Positions 7,701 to 15,097 of a stretch of 15,097 nt of DNA are shown here, one piece after another. The stretch is from NCBI GenBank assembly GCA_937897625.1, contig CALCNZ010000058.1, positions 1 to 15,097 of the forward strand, read 5' to 3'. Source of the DNA: an uncultured Flavobacteriales bacterium. Lineage in GTDB: Bacteria > Bacteroidota > Bacteroidia > Flavobacteriales_D > Sanyastnellaceae. Below the pieces are notes generated by a model. It was not told where the DNA came from. It made no database searches and saw nothing but the letters and a program-made list of their open reading frames with translations. Each line of letters begins with the position of its first letter. Position 1 is the first letter of the stretch. Made by a program: the position numbers and the translations under genes.

Positions 7701-9044
7701 TTACAATCCTTTAACAGCAACTTTAAACTGACGACCTCTGTCTTCGTAGTTCTCGAATAAATCGAAAGAAGCACAAGCTGGTGACAACAATACCGTGTCG
7801 CCATCTTTTCCTAAATCGTAAGAAACACGCACCGCTTGTTCAGCGCTGTCTGTATCAATAATGGTATCTACAATAGAACCAAATGCTTTTCTAATTTTAG
7901 AACTGTCTTTCGTTAAGCAAACGATAGCTTTCACTTTAGACTTCACCAATTCAGACAATTCTGAATAGTCGTTTCCTTTGTCTGTTCCACCAGCAATCCA
8001 AATGATTGGCTTGTCAACAGATTCCAATGCATACCAAGTTGAATTCACGTTGGTAGCCTTGCTGTCGTTAATGAAACGAATGCCATGAATACTAGCAACA
8101 AACTCCAAGCGGTGTTCAATGTTTTCGAAGTTCATTAAACTGTCGCGAACAGCCTCTTTTCTTAATTCTAAAAAGCGAGCTGCTGCTCCGGCTGCCATGC
8201 TGTTCTGCAAATTGTGTTTGCCTTGCAATGCTAGTTCTGTGATTTTCATAGTAAATAAATTATGGTTTGTGTTTAGGTTAAAATTTGTTTCGTCGCAATA
8301 GCCACCTTGCTCGTAGGTCGTTCCCGGTTGAATTGAAATTGGAAAGAGGGTAGCGTTCAATACGTGGCGTGCCATGGTCTCTGCTGTAATAGCATCGTCT
8401 GCATTGAAAATGAATACATCGTTAGATGTCTGATTCTGCGCAATGCGAAGCTTCGCATCGGCGTACTTACTTAAATCGTAATCGTAACGATCTAAATGAT
8501 CTGGAGTAATGTTCGTTAGAATAGCAATGTCTGCCTTGAACGAATACATGTTGTCCAATTGGAAACTGCTTACCTCTAAAACGTAGTAATCGAAATTCTC
8601 TTCTGCAACTTGACGTGCGAAACTCTTTCCTACATTTCCACCAAGACCTACATTCAGTCCGGCGTTTTTCAAAATGTGGTAAGTCAACAAAGTGGTTGTT
8701 GTCTTTCCGTTACTTCCTGTAATCGCAATCATCTTCGCATTCGTGTAGCGATAGGCGAATTCCAATTCAGACAAAACTGGAATATTCTTTTCTTGAAGCG
8801 CAACAATCAAACGCGCGTTGTTTGGAATACCTGGGCTCTTAACCACTTCATCGGCATTCAAAATAAGTTCATCGGTATGCATGCCCTCTTCAAATGCCAC
8901 ACCGTGTGCATTCAATTCAGCCTTGTACTTGTCTTTCAACAAGCCCTTATCTGAAAGGAACACATCGTATCCCATCTTCTTCGCTAACACTGCTGTGCCC
9001 GCTCCGCTTTCGCCTCCGCCAAGTATGACCAGTCGCTTGTTCAT
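7701..9044 (-). CDS. murD: UDP-N-acetylmuramoyl-L-alanine--D-glutamate ligase MurD
   Basis: Cytoplasmic ATP-dependent ligase that adds D-glutamate to UDP-MurNAc-L-Ala. The 447-aa product has the N-terminal UDP-binding motif LVILGGGESGAGTAVLAKK (5-23), SPGIP (70-74), P-loop TGSNGKTTTT (109-118), LEVSSFQLD (156-164), NITPDHLDRY (178-187), the domain-boundary HNLQNSMAA (277-285), INDSKATN (325-332) and the C-terminal SPACASFDLFENYEDRG (421-437). These motifs are diagnostic of MurD within the Mur ligases, and all are intact. The start ATG shares one base with the mraY stop (TAATG), so re-initiation coupling is likely. ftsW follows after 3 nt. Confidence 0.98.
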   Translation of the reverse strand: MNKRLVILGGGESGAGTAVLAKKMGYDVFLSDKGLLKDKYKAELNAHGVAFEEGMHTDELILNADEVVKSPGIPNNARLIVALQEKNIPVLSELEFAYRYTNAKMIAITGSNGKTTTTLLTYHILKNAGLNVGLGGNVGKSFARQVAEENFDYYVLEVSSFQLDNMYSFKADIAILTNITPDHLDRYDYDLSKYADAKLRIAQNQTSNDVFIFNADDAITAETMARHVLNATLFPISIQPGTTYEQGGYCDETNFNLNTNHNLFTMKITELALQGKHNLQNSMAAGAAARFLELRKEAVRDSLMNFENIEHRLEFVASIHGIRFINDSKATNVNSTWYALESVDKPIIWIAGGTDKGNDYSELSELVKSKVKAIVCLTKDSSKIRKAFGSIVDTIIDTDSAEQAVRVSYDLGKDGDTVLLSPACASFDLFENYEDRGRQFKVAVKGL

Positions 9045-10267
9045 TATCTTACTTTTAAAGTGATGATGGTTAATACAGCGAGCATGATTCCGATAATCCA
9101 GAAGCGCGAAACAATTTTCGATTCATGCATTCCTTTGCGTTGATAATGATGATGAAGCGGAGACATTAAGAAAATGCGACGTCCTTCTCCGTACTTCTTT
9201 TTGGTGTATTTGAAATACCCCACTTGAAGCATCACACTTAAATTTTCAACCAAGAAAATTCCACACAACACAGGGATTAAAAGTTCTTTTCGAATGGCAA
9301 TAGAAAACGTTGCAATAATTCCACCGAGCGCTAAGCTTCCTGTATCGCCCATGAATACTTGCGCGGGGAAACTGTTGTACCAAAGGAATCCAACACATGC
9401 CCCAACGAATGCCGCAATGAACACGGTCAGCTCTCCGCTATGCGGGATGTACATTACATTGAGGTAATCTGCAAAAATGTAATTACCTGAAACGTACGCG
9501 AAGATGGCGAGTGTAATACCAATGATGGCGCTTGTGCCCGTTGCTAATCCGTCAATTCCATCGGTAATGTTCGCGCCATTTGAAACGGCAGTTACAATGA
9601 ATATAACAATCACCGCGAACACACCCCACAACACCCATGGGCTTTCCATGCTGTCTGGAACCAACCACGCGTAGTCAAACTCATTGTCTTTAATGAATGG
9701 AATAGTCGTCTTTAAACTCTTCTCTTCTTCCCACTGCATTTCTTGCTGATCGGGCGTTGCATTTTGAATTTGCACATCTGAAACTTTCTCTTTAATGGTC
9801 ACAGACGGATTCCAATAAAGCATGCTCGCTACAATAATTCCTACACCAATTTGTCCAACAATTTTGCTCTTTCCCGCAAGTCCTTCTTTGTTCTTTTTAA
9901 AAACTTTAATGTAGTCGTCTAAGAATCCGATGAGTCCCAACCAAACGGTTGCAATAATCATGGTTTGAATGTAGATATTCGTTAAATCCGCCAGTAATAA
10001 AGTTGGAATAAGTATAGCAGCAAGAATGATAAGTCCACCCATTGTTGGGGTTCCAGCCTTTTGCATTTGTCCGTCTAAACCCAAATCGCGAATGGTCTCG
10101 CCCACTTGCTTTTTGCGGAGCATGCGAATCAATGTTTTTCCAAACACCATAGAAATGGTAAGAGAAATAAGAATGCTCAGCGCTGCGCGAAACGACAAGT
10201 AGTGAAACAACCCTGATCCAGGGAAATGCATGTGCTTGTCGAGGTATTCAAATAAGTGGTACAACAT
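9044..10267 (-). CDS. mraY: Phospho-MurNAc-pentapeptide transferase MraY
   Basis: Integral membrane enzyme that joins phospho-MurNAc-pentapeptide to undecaprenyl phosphate, making lipid I. With the ATG at 10267 it is 407 aa. Motifs: GTPTMGG (72-78), the catalytic-site FLDDYIK (115-121), NITDGIDGLA (233-242), FMGDTGSLALGG (305-316) and PLHHHYQRKG (370-379). A segment at about 153-208, largely hydrophilic and acidic, is absent from the 360-aa E. coli enzyme; a similar insertion is usual in Bacteroidota. The frame stays open back to 10402, but that extension lies inside murE, is charged (residues like RHHSYRWKRTREIPRDQW) and resembles no MraY N-terminus. The start at 10267 sits 2 nt after the murE stop (TAAGTATG), as expected in this operon. 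Confidence 0.97.
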   Translation of the reverse strand: MLYHLFEYLDKHMHFPGSGLFHYLSFRAALSILISLTISMVFGKTLIRMLRKKQVGETIRDLGLDGQMQKAGTPTMGGLIILAAILIPTLLLADLTNIYIQTMIIATVWLGLIGFLDDYIKVFKKNKEGLAGKSKIVGQIGVGIIVASMLYWNPSVTIKEKVSDVQIQNATPDQQEMQWEEEKSLKTTIPFIKDNEFDYAWLVPDSMESPWVLWGVFAVIVIFIVTAVSNGANITDGIDGLATGTSAIIGITLAIFAYVSGNYIFADYLNVMYIPHSGELTVFIAAFVGACVGFLWYNSFPAQVFMGDTGSLALGGIIATFSIAIRKELLIPVLCGIFLVENLSVMLQVGYFKYTKKKYGEGRRIFLMSPLHHHYQRKGMHESKIVSRFWIIGIMLAVLTIITLKVR

Positions 10268-10269
10268 AC

Positions 10270-11724
10270 TTAGTTCGTTTGAAAGAGTTCTGTTATAATT
10301 TGTAAATCGTCGAATGGATGTTTCACTCCACTGATCTCTTGGTATTTCTCGTGTCCTTTTCCAGCGATAAGAATGATGTCTCCCGGCTTCGCTAACGAGC
10401 AAGCGACTTCGATCGCTTCGCGACGGTCGGTTACTGACAATACTTTTTTCTTTTGAATGGGATCAAGACCTGAAATCATTTCTTGAATAATACTTTTCGG
10501 ATCCTCGCTGCGCGGATTGTCACTTGTGACAATTACGCGATCGCTTTTATTTGCGGCAATCGCCGCCATAACCGGACGCTTGGTGCGATCGCGATCGCCT
10601 CCGCATCCCACCACTGAAATAATTTCTTCTTGTCCGCGCACAGACTGAATCGTATTCAATACATTTTCCAGTGCGTCTGGTGTGTGCGCGTAATCAACAA
10701 TGGCAATCGTTCCGTCTTGCTTGCGTATGTATTGAAAGCGACCTTCGGGCGCGCCCAACGCCGATAGGTGAACAAGCACCGTCGTTGGATCTGTTCCTAA
10801 CTCAACAGCTGCAGCAAAAACCGCAGTTATATTGTAGGCGTTGAATTCGCCAATTAATGGAGAATGCAATTCAAATCGATCTATGTTAATTTGAAGTCCT
10901 TCGAGTGTGTTCTCAATTAATTTGGCTTTGTAGTCAGCCATGGTGTGCAACGCATACGTGCGAATGCGCGCCTTGCATGCCGAAACCAATGCATCGTGAT
11001 AGCGATCGTCTGCATTCACAACCGCATACGCGTTCGCGCCCAACTGATCGAATAAAATCTTCTTGGCTTTAATGTATTCATTCATTGAACCGTGATAGTC
11101 CAAATGATCGTGTGAAAGATTTGTGAAAATGGCTCCATCGACTTGAATCCCGGCCATTCTATTTTGGTGAAGCGCATGCGACGAGGCTTCCATGAAGACA
11201 TGCGTGCAGCCTTCACGATGCATGCGCGCCAACAAGTCGTTCAACGCAACCGCATCTGGTGTTGTGTGCGTTGAAGGAATTTCAACTTCGTTTATACGAT
11301 TCACAACGGTTGAAAGCAATCCGCATTTGAAACCCATTGAGCGGTACAAGCGGAACAACAAAGTCGCAACCGTTGTCTTTCCGTTCGTTCCAGTTACAGC
11401 CAACACCTTCATTTTCTCCGAAGGATTCTCGTAAAAATTCGCCGCCATAATACCCAAGGCCTTCGAGGTGTCGGCTACTTGAACGTACACAATATTCTCT
11501 TCGAGGCGTTGCGGTAAATCCTGACAAACAATGGCCGCTGCGCCTAATTCAATTGCCTTAGTTATGAAGGCATGTCCATCTGACTGAAGGCCTTTCACCG
11601 CAACAAACAAAGCCATTGGGCGCACCGCGCGAGAATCAGAAGTAATGCTCTCTACAGCGACATTGGTTTTTCCAACAACACCGTCCAATCTCACTTTGTA
11701 CAAAATATCTTGCAGCAGCTTCAT
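10270..11724 (-). CDS. murE: UDP-MurNAc-L-Ala-D-Glu--meso-diaminopimelate ligase MurE
   Basis: Cytoplasmic ATP-dependent ligase that adds the third stem residue. The 484-aa product has SITSDSRAV (26-34) for UDP-MurNAc, P-loop VTGTNGKTT (110-118), HTTPDA (153-158), EASSHAL (179-185), TNLSHDHLDYHG (201-212), the probable carbamylated lysine in KAKKILF (Lys221), EGRFQ (327-331), DYAHTPDAL (344-352) and GKGHEKYQ (455-462). DNPR at 402-405 is the known signature for meso-DAP specificity (lysine enzymes differ here), so the cell wall is predicted to be DAP-type. The start ATG overlaps the ftsI stop as ATGA; mraY follows after 2 nt. Confidence 0.98.
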   Translation of the reverse strand: MKLLQDILYKVRLDGVVGKTNVAVESITSDSRAVRPMALFVAVKGLQSDGHAFITKAIELGAAAIVCQDLPQRLEENIVYVQVADTSKALGIMAANFYENPSEKMKVLAVTGTNGKTTVATLLFRLYRSMGFKCGLLSTVVNRINEVEIPSTHTTPDAVALNDLLARMHREGCTHVFMEASSHALHQNRMAGIQVDGAIFTNLSHDHLDYHGSMNEYIKAKKILFDQLGANAYAVVNADDRYHDALVSACKARIRTYALHTMADYKAKLIENTLEGLQINIDRFELHSPLIGEFNAYNITAVFAAAVELGTDPTTVLVHLSALGAPEGRFQYIRKQDGTIAIVDYAHTPDALENVLNTIQSVRGQEEIISVVGCGGDRDRTKRPVMAAIAANKSDRVIVTSDNPRSEDPKSIIQEMISGLDPIQKKKVLSVTDRREAIEVACSLAKPGDIILIAGKGHEKYQEISGVKHPFDDLQIITELFQTN

Positions 11725-13817
11725 CGTAAATTAATTTGAATGAATTGATGATTAGCCTTCGTTCCTGGAAGTACGCTTTGCGATACCACCTTTCCATAAC
11801 CGGCAGTTGAAACTCTCAGGCCTCTTTTTTCTAAAACATATACGGCATCGGTAAGCCCCATTCCTCGCACATCCGGAACTTTATTACCACCTTCATCCTT
11901 GCTTGAAACCGCTAGGTTACTTCCATCTGCTGTGGCACTTACCAATTGAGCGTCGGTTTCCAACGCATATGGAAATTGAACATGAGAAAATGCCTTACGC
12001 AAAGAATTCGATTCGCCAGATAAGATGCTCGGAATCCACGGTTGAGAAACAAACGTGCTGTCATTTCCCATTGCATTGTGCGGAATATCCAATTCAGTTC
12101 CGAATAAAATATTCGCTAAATCACGAAACACAGGCGCTGCTACTTTACCACCAAAAGCTTCGAAAACTCTCGCTTTGTTTACGACAACAATGCAGGAATA
12201 CTTAGGATCTTCCGCTGGAAAATATCCCACAAAAGAAGCTCGGTGATAATTCTCTAAATACACACCGTTTTCATTGATGCGGGCAGTTCCTGTTTTTCCT
12301 GCTGCGCGATAAGGCGAATGTTTGAACACCCCTTTTCCAGTTCCGATTGTCGTTACAGCTTCCATAAGCTTGCGCCCTTTCGCTATGGTTTCTGGCTTTA
12401 AGAAATTCTCGCGAATAACAACAGGCTCGTATTTCTCATAGGTTAATCCGTTCTTGCGTATCTCGCTTACCAAGCGTGGCTTCATGAACTTTCCGCCGTT
12501 GGCAATAGCGTTGTAAAAACACAACTGATGAAGGGGAGTAACCTGAACCTCATAACCCACTGCCATCTGCGTCAAACTCAAATCGCTCCATCCCGCATCC
12601 TTCATGCTGCGCTTCACAACTGATTTTCCTTCACCCAATAAATCAATTCCCACCAATTGTCCGTATCCAAAGCGGTCCAAGTAATCCAAGAATTTCTGAG
12701 GATTGCTTCCAAATACATCGCGAACAACCATGGCTGTTCCAACGTTTGAAGACTTCGCGAATACTTGCTCAATGGTTACTGAACCGCAAGGCTTCACATC
12801 GCGCAGCGTATGATCACCAATTGTGAATGTTCCTCCGCCCGTGTGAACGACTTTGTCAATATTCAAATTCCCTTCTTCCATTGCCGCAAGCAAACTCGCC
12901 AGCTTCATGGTAGATCCGGGCTCTACGCTTTGCGTTAAGGCCAAATTTTCAACTTCATAAAATTTATTGGCTACCGAATCGTAGGTCAAATTCGCAAGTG
13001 CTTTAATGTATCCCGTCTTCACTTCCATTAAAATCACACAACCCCAATCTGCGCGATTCACTTCCATGGTATGACGCAGAGAACTTTGGGCAGCGTCTTG
13101 CAAGTGAACGTCAATGGTGGTCACTACATCGAATCCAGGCTCGGGCTCAACAACGTATTCATCGCTCATGGGAACCCACGTGTCACCTCCAACTTTCTGC
13201 TGCATCTGCTTCCCTGCCTTTCCTCTTAGCAACGAATCGTAAGAGGCCTCCAAGCCAACCATGTTGCTCTCTCTGAAAATTCCAATGGTTCTTGCAGCCA
13301 AGGCACCATAAGGCTTCGCACGTTTCTCTCTTGAATTGATGATAAATCCGCTCCTAAGCTTTTTCGCATTTACAAAAGGCAACGCTTTGAATTTCTGTAA
13401 CTGATTATAATTGATGTGATCTATTACTCTCATATTTTTATTGCCAGATGCAATGGCAGACAAAAACATATCCTTGTATTCTTGGGCGGTTCTATTACCG
13501 AACAGATTTGAAAGTCCTGAACATAAACTATCAATCTTAGAATTGAATCGTTCGATGTTATAGCCACCTTTACTGTCCCAACGAATCTCATATTCAGGAA
13601 TACTGGTTGAAAGTGGAGAACCATCAGCCGCAAGAATTCTTCCGCGCTCGGGTTCAATGTCTCGAAGCTTATAAGTAAACTGAGCCGCTCTTCGTTGAGC
13701 ATCAGCATTCGGAATGGCCTGAATGTAGAATACCTTTCCTATAATGAACAAAGCCAAAACGCACAAAACCACGTACAAGACGTAGATGTAAACAGATATT
13801 TTCTTCAACTCATTCAT
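11721..13817 (-). CDS. ftsI: Septal peptidoglycan transpeptidase FtsI/PBP3 with PASTA domain
   Basis: Class B penicillin-binding protein that crosslinks septal peptidoglycan in partnership with FtsW. Residues count from the ATG at 13817 (698 aa). One membrane helix covers about 8-30, and the dimerisation/pedestal domain about 45-230, starting with RDIEPERGRILAADG (52-66). The transpeptidase motifs are intact: SxxK in EPGSTMKL (Ser302, Lys305), SxN in KSSNVG (356-358) and KTG (508-510). A linker of about 75 residues leads to a single C-terminal PASTA domain (about 647-698, KVPDVRGMGLTDAVYVLEKRG). An ATG at 13847 would add ten residues and lengthen the overlap with ftsL from 8 to 38 nt. The shorter form gives an ordinary N-terminus (MNELKKISVYIYVLYVV) and is preferred, but not by much. 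The stop overlaps murE as ATGA. Confidence 0.95.
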   Translation of the reverse strand: MNELKKISVYIYVLYVVLCVLALFIIGKVFYIQAIPNADAQRRAAQFTYKLRDIEPERGRILAADGSPLSTSIPEYEIRWDSKGGYNIERFNSKIDSLCSGLSNLFGNRTAQEYKDMFLSAIASGNKNMRVIDHINYNQLQKFKALPFVNAKKLRSGFIINSREKRAKPYGALAARTIGIFRESNMVGLEASYDSLLRGKAGKQMQQKVGGDTWVPMSDEYVVEPEPGFDVVTTIDVHLQDAAQSSLRHTMEVNRADWGCVILMEVKTGYIKALANLTYDSVANKFYEVENLALTQSVEPGSTMKLASLLAAMEEGNLNIDKVVHTGGGTFTIGDHTLRDVKPCGSVTIEQVFAKSSNVGTAMVVRDVFGSNPQKFLDYLDRFGYGQLVGIDLLGEGKSVVKRSMKDAGWSDLSLTQMAVGYEVQVTPLHQLCFYNAIANGGKFMKPRLVSEIRKNGLTYEKYEPVVIRENFLKPETIAKGRKLMEAVTTIGTGKGVFKHSPYRAAGKTGTARINENGVYLENYHRASFVGYFPAEDPKYSCIVVVNKARVFEAFGGKVAAPVFRDLANILFGTELDIPHNAMGNDSTFVSQPWIPSILSGESNSLRKAFSHVQFPYALETDAQLVSATADGSNLAVSSKDEGGNKVPDVRGMGLTDAVYVLEKRGLRVSTAGYGKVVSQSVLPGTKANHQFIQINLR

Positions 13818-14172
13818 GGCTCGTCTTGAAGAAATTTGAATCGACATCTATAATGAATGGCGTTGTGGTTGAATTCACCAAGCCCCAAGGCGCCACTTGT
13901 CCCACAACTTCGCTATGCTGCGATTTCACACTGAGTTCGCTAGCGTTTGTGCTGTATTCAGAATTTATATTCTTAAGCCTATCCTTGGTGTTTTTGATTT
14001 CAATCTGAACCGATTCAAAGTAGTAGATCATACTAATTTGAATGAAAAACAACACCACGATGAAAAAGAAAAAAGGCATCTGACGCACCAAGGACTGGCG
14101 TGTCAAGAATTCCCCTCCAATGATTTCTCTGAAGGTAATTCCTCTGCGTTTTGTTTCTTCTTTCTTTGCCAT
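13810..14172 (-). CDS. ftsL: FtsL-like cell division protein (Bacteroidota type)
   Basis: Small bitopic membrane protein expected to form a coiled-coil complex that activates FtsWI. The 120-aa product has a basic N-terminal cytoplasmic segment (MAKKEETKRRG), one strongly hydrophobic helix (about 33-51, with FFFFIVVLFFIQ) and a charged, probably helical stretch (about 54-85). The C-terminal pattern VAPWGLVNSTTTPFII (93-108) is common in FtsL-type proteins. Similarity to proteobacterial FtsL is not detectable by eye; the call rests on size, topology and the position between rsmH and ftsI. A TTG at 14178 would add two residues, but the ATG at 14172 is preferred. The last 8 nt overlap ftsI. The 5' side holds the only long gap of the operon, with a hairpin. 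Confidence 0.87.
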   Translation of the reverse strand: MAKKEETKRRGITFREIIGGEFLTRQSLVRQMPFFFFIVVLFFIQISMIYYFESVQIEIKNTKDRLKNINSEYSTNASELSVKSQHSEVVGQVAPWGLVNSTTTPFIIDVDSNFFKTSHE

Positions 14173-14181
14173 TTTCAAATA
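14171..14181 (-). promoter_or_regulatory. 11-mer at the ftsL start, shared with ftsA
   Basis: On the coding strand this reads TATTTGAAAAT; its last two bases are the first two of the ftsL ATG. The identical 11-mer lies at 3061-3071, directly upstream of ftsA. It could be an AT-rich translation-initiation context or part of an unrecognised promoter. It does not fit the TAnnTTTG -7 element, since the two spacer bases are missing. The identity is seen; function is only a guess. Confidence 0.3.
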
Positions 14182-14202
14182 CCGAACGAATATTCATTCG
14201 GT
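14181..14202 (-). promoter_or_regulatory. Hairpin in the rsmH-ftsL gap
   Basis: A 22-bp near-perfect inverted repeat fills more than half of the 38-nt gap. In the operon transcript, arms ACCGAAUGA and UCGUUCGGU can pair over nine positions (one U-G wobble) around the loop AUAU. The one DNA mismatch is thus absorbed in RNA of the operon's own strand, but would be a C-A clash in the opposite transcript. No U-run follows (next bases are ATTTGAAAATG), so it is not a standard terminator. It may be a processing or stability element, an attenuator, or a dyad operator. It ends 8 nt before the ftsL ATG, so it could hinder ribosome entry. Confidence 0.6.
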
Positions 14203-14210
14203 TTATAGTT

Positions 14211-15097
14211 TTATTTTTTTTTCCCTACTCGAAGTTTAGCACTTCGACTTCTACTGTTTCTTTCAATTTCTTCTTGTGATGGAAGAATCGGTTTGCTCTT
14301 CACCGGCTCAATCTGACGCTCTAGATTTCCAAAAAAATCTTTCTTTATCTCTCCCTCGAGATTTCCCGATCGAAGGAAATCTTTCACCAATCGATCTTCC
14401 AAACTGTGATAACTAATCACGACCAACCTTCCGTCTGGAGCTAACAACTCCATGGATTGTTGCAAAAACTCTTTCAACACCGTGATTTCGTCGTTGACAA
14501 CCATTCGAAACGCTTGAAACATCTGTGCTAAAAACTGCTTCTCTTTTCCGCGTTTCGCGAACGACTGCGTGCAGTCGATCAATGCTTGCGTGGTTCCCAA
14601 AGGCTTGTACATGTCAATCTCCTTCGCAACTTTATAAGCCCCATCAAGCTCGCCGTACATGCGTAAGACATCTGTAATTTCCTGAACACTCGACTTGTTA
14701 ATCCACTCGTCTGCCGAAATTCCAGAATTCTGATTCATGCGCATATCCAGCGGCCCGTTGAAGCGTATAGAGAATCCTCGCTCGCCTGAATCGAACTGGT
14801 GACTGCTCACTCCCAAATCTGCTAAAATGCCATCGACCTGCTGAAACCCATGAAGCTGAACCCAGTTCTTAATGAATCTGAAATTTTGTGGGACAAAAAT
14901 CAGACGGTCATCTTGCGGGACATTCTTCGCGGCTTCTGCATCCTGATCAAATGCAATAAGCTTTCCTGTTGTCAAGTGTTTCAATATCTCTCTCGAATGG
15001 CCTCCGCCTCCAAAAGTTACATCTACATAAACCCCGTCGGGTTTAATGTTCAACCCCTCTATCGACTCGCTCAACAACACGGCGGTGTGGTATACCT
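14211..15097 (-). CDS. rsmH: 16S rRNA (cytosine(1402)-N(4))-methyltransferase RsmH (MraW), 5'-partial
   Basis: SAM-dependent enzyme that N4-methylates C1402 in the decoding centre of 16S rRNA; usually near the head of dcw clusters. The visible frame has VYHTAVLLSESIEGLNI at the N-terminal edge, VDVTFGGGGHSREIL (SAM motif I), FDQDAEA, DGILADLGVSSHQFD, RGFSIRFNGPLDMRM, VISYHSLEDR and the basic ending SRSRSAKLRVGKKK. A GTG at 15080 could serve as a start, but the frame stays open to the window edge and the six codons upstream of it (V-Y-H-T-A and the partial first) fit the conserved YHT-VLL N-terminus. The real start is therefore probably just outside the window and only a few residues are missing. 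ftsL follows after 38 nt. Confidence 0.96.
   Translation of the reverse strand, partial: VYHTAVLLSESIEGLNIKPDGVYVDVTFGGGGHSREILKHLTTGKLIAFDQDAEAAKNVPQDDRLIFVPQNFRFIKNWVQLHGFQQVDGILADLGVSSHQFDSGERGFSIRFNGPLDMRMNQNSGISADEWINKSSVQEITDVLRMYGELDGAYKVAKEIDMYKPLGTTQALIDCTQSFAKRGKEKQFLAQMFQAFRMVVNDEITVLKEFLQQSMELLAPDGRLVVISYHSLEDRLVKDFLRSGNLEGEIKKDFFGNLERQIEPVKSKPILPSQEEIERNSRSRSAKLRVGKKK

Noticed and set aside
10516..10533. 18-bp inverted repeat (8-bp arms ATTGTCAC/GTGACAAT, 2-nt spacer) in murE
   Set aside because: It codes for the conserved IVTSDN just before the DNPR motif, and an 8-bp dyad of this kind is expected about once by chance in 15 kb.
10537..10598. Three GCGATCGC palindromes in 62 bp (HIP1-like)
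   Set aside because: They encode conserved murE residues (Gly-Asp-Arg-Asp-Arg and Ser-Asp-Arg); HIP1 enrichment belongs to cyanobacteria, and the rest of the window shows no excess.
15078..15080. GTG at 15080 as the rsmH start
   Set aside because: The frame continues to the window edge with residues matching the conserved YHT-VLL N-terminus, so the gene is cut by the edge.

Overview
The window is a typical division and cell-wall (dcw) cluster from a Bacteroidota bacterium, probably of the Flavobacteriia. The lineage is inferred from protein features: a short FtsL-like protein of the Bacteroidota type, an FtsI with one C-terminal PASTA domain, a MraY with a large extra segment, a MurE with the meso-diaminopimelate motif DNPR, AT-leaning composition and no strong Shine-Dalgarno sequences. 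I cannot name the genus.

Layout. Positions 1-118 hold a 12-bp tandem repeat array and a Bacteroidota-like promoter. Positions 119-1540 (+) encode a TrmA/RlmD-family m5U RNA methyltransferase that lacks the iron-sulfur cysteines. Everything else is on the minus strand and reads from the right edge leftward: rsmH (5' end cut by the window edge), an ftsL-like gene, ftsI, murE, mraY, murD, ftsW, murG, murC, ftsQ, ftsA. Gene junctions run from a 14-nt overlap to a 12-nt gap. The one exception is a 38-nt gap after rsmH, which contains a hairpin. This looks like a single translationally coupled operon. No stretch longer than 300 bases lacks a gene.

How the genes work together. MurC, MurD and MurE add L-Ala, D-Glu and meso-DAP to UDP-MurNAc. 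MurF, which is needed next, is not in the window. MraY makes lipid I and MurG makes lipid II. FtsW polymerises lipid II and FtsI crosslinks the septal strands. FtsL, FtsQ and FtsA are divisome scaffold and anchor proteins. RsmH methylates 16S rRNA. ftsZ, which normally follows ftsA, is absent: ftsA instead meets the methyltransferase gene tail to tail, and the two stop codons overlap in one TTAA.

I found no new defence, mobile or biosynthetic system. The points worth a second look are the repeat/promoter array at the left edge, the missing ftsZ, the cluster-less methyltransferase, the rsmH-ftsL hairpin, an 11-mer shared by the ftsL and ftsA start regions, and the long acidic linker of FtsA. 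Several start codons were reassigned (mraY, murC, ftsL, ftsI, the methyltransferase), and rsmH is 5'-truncated.
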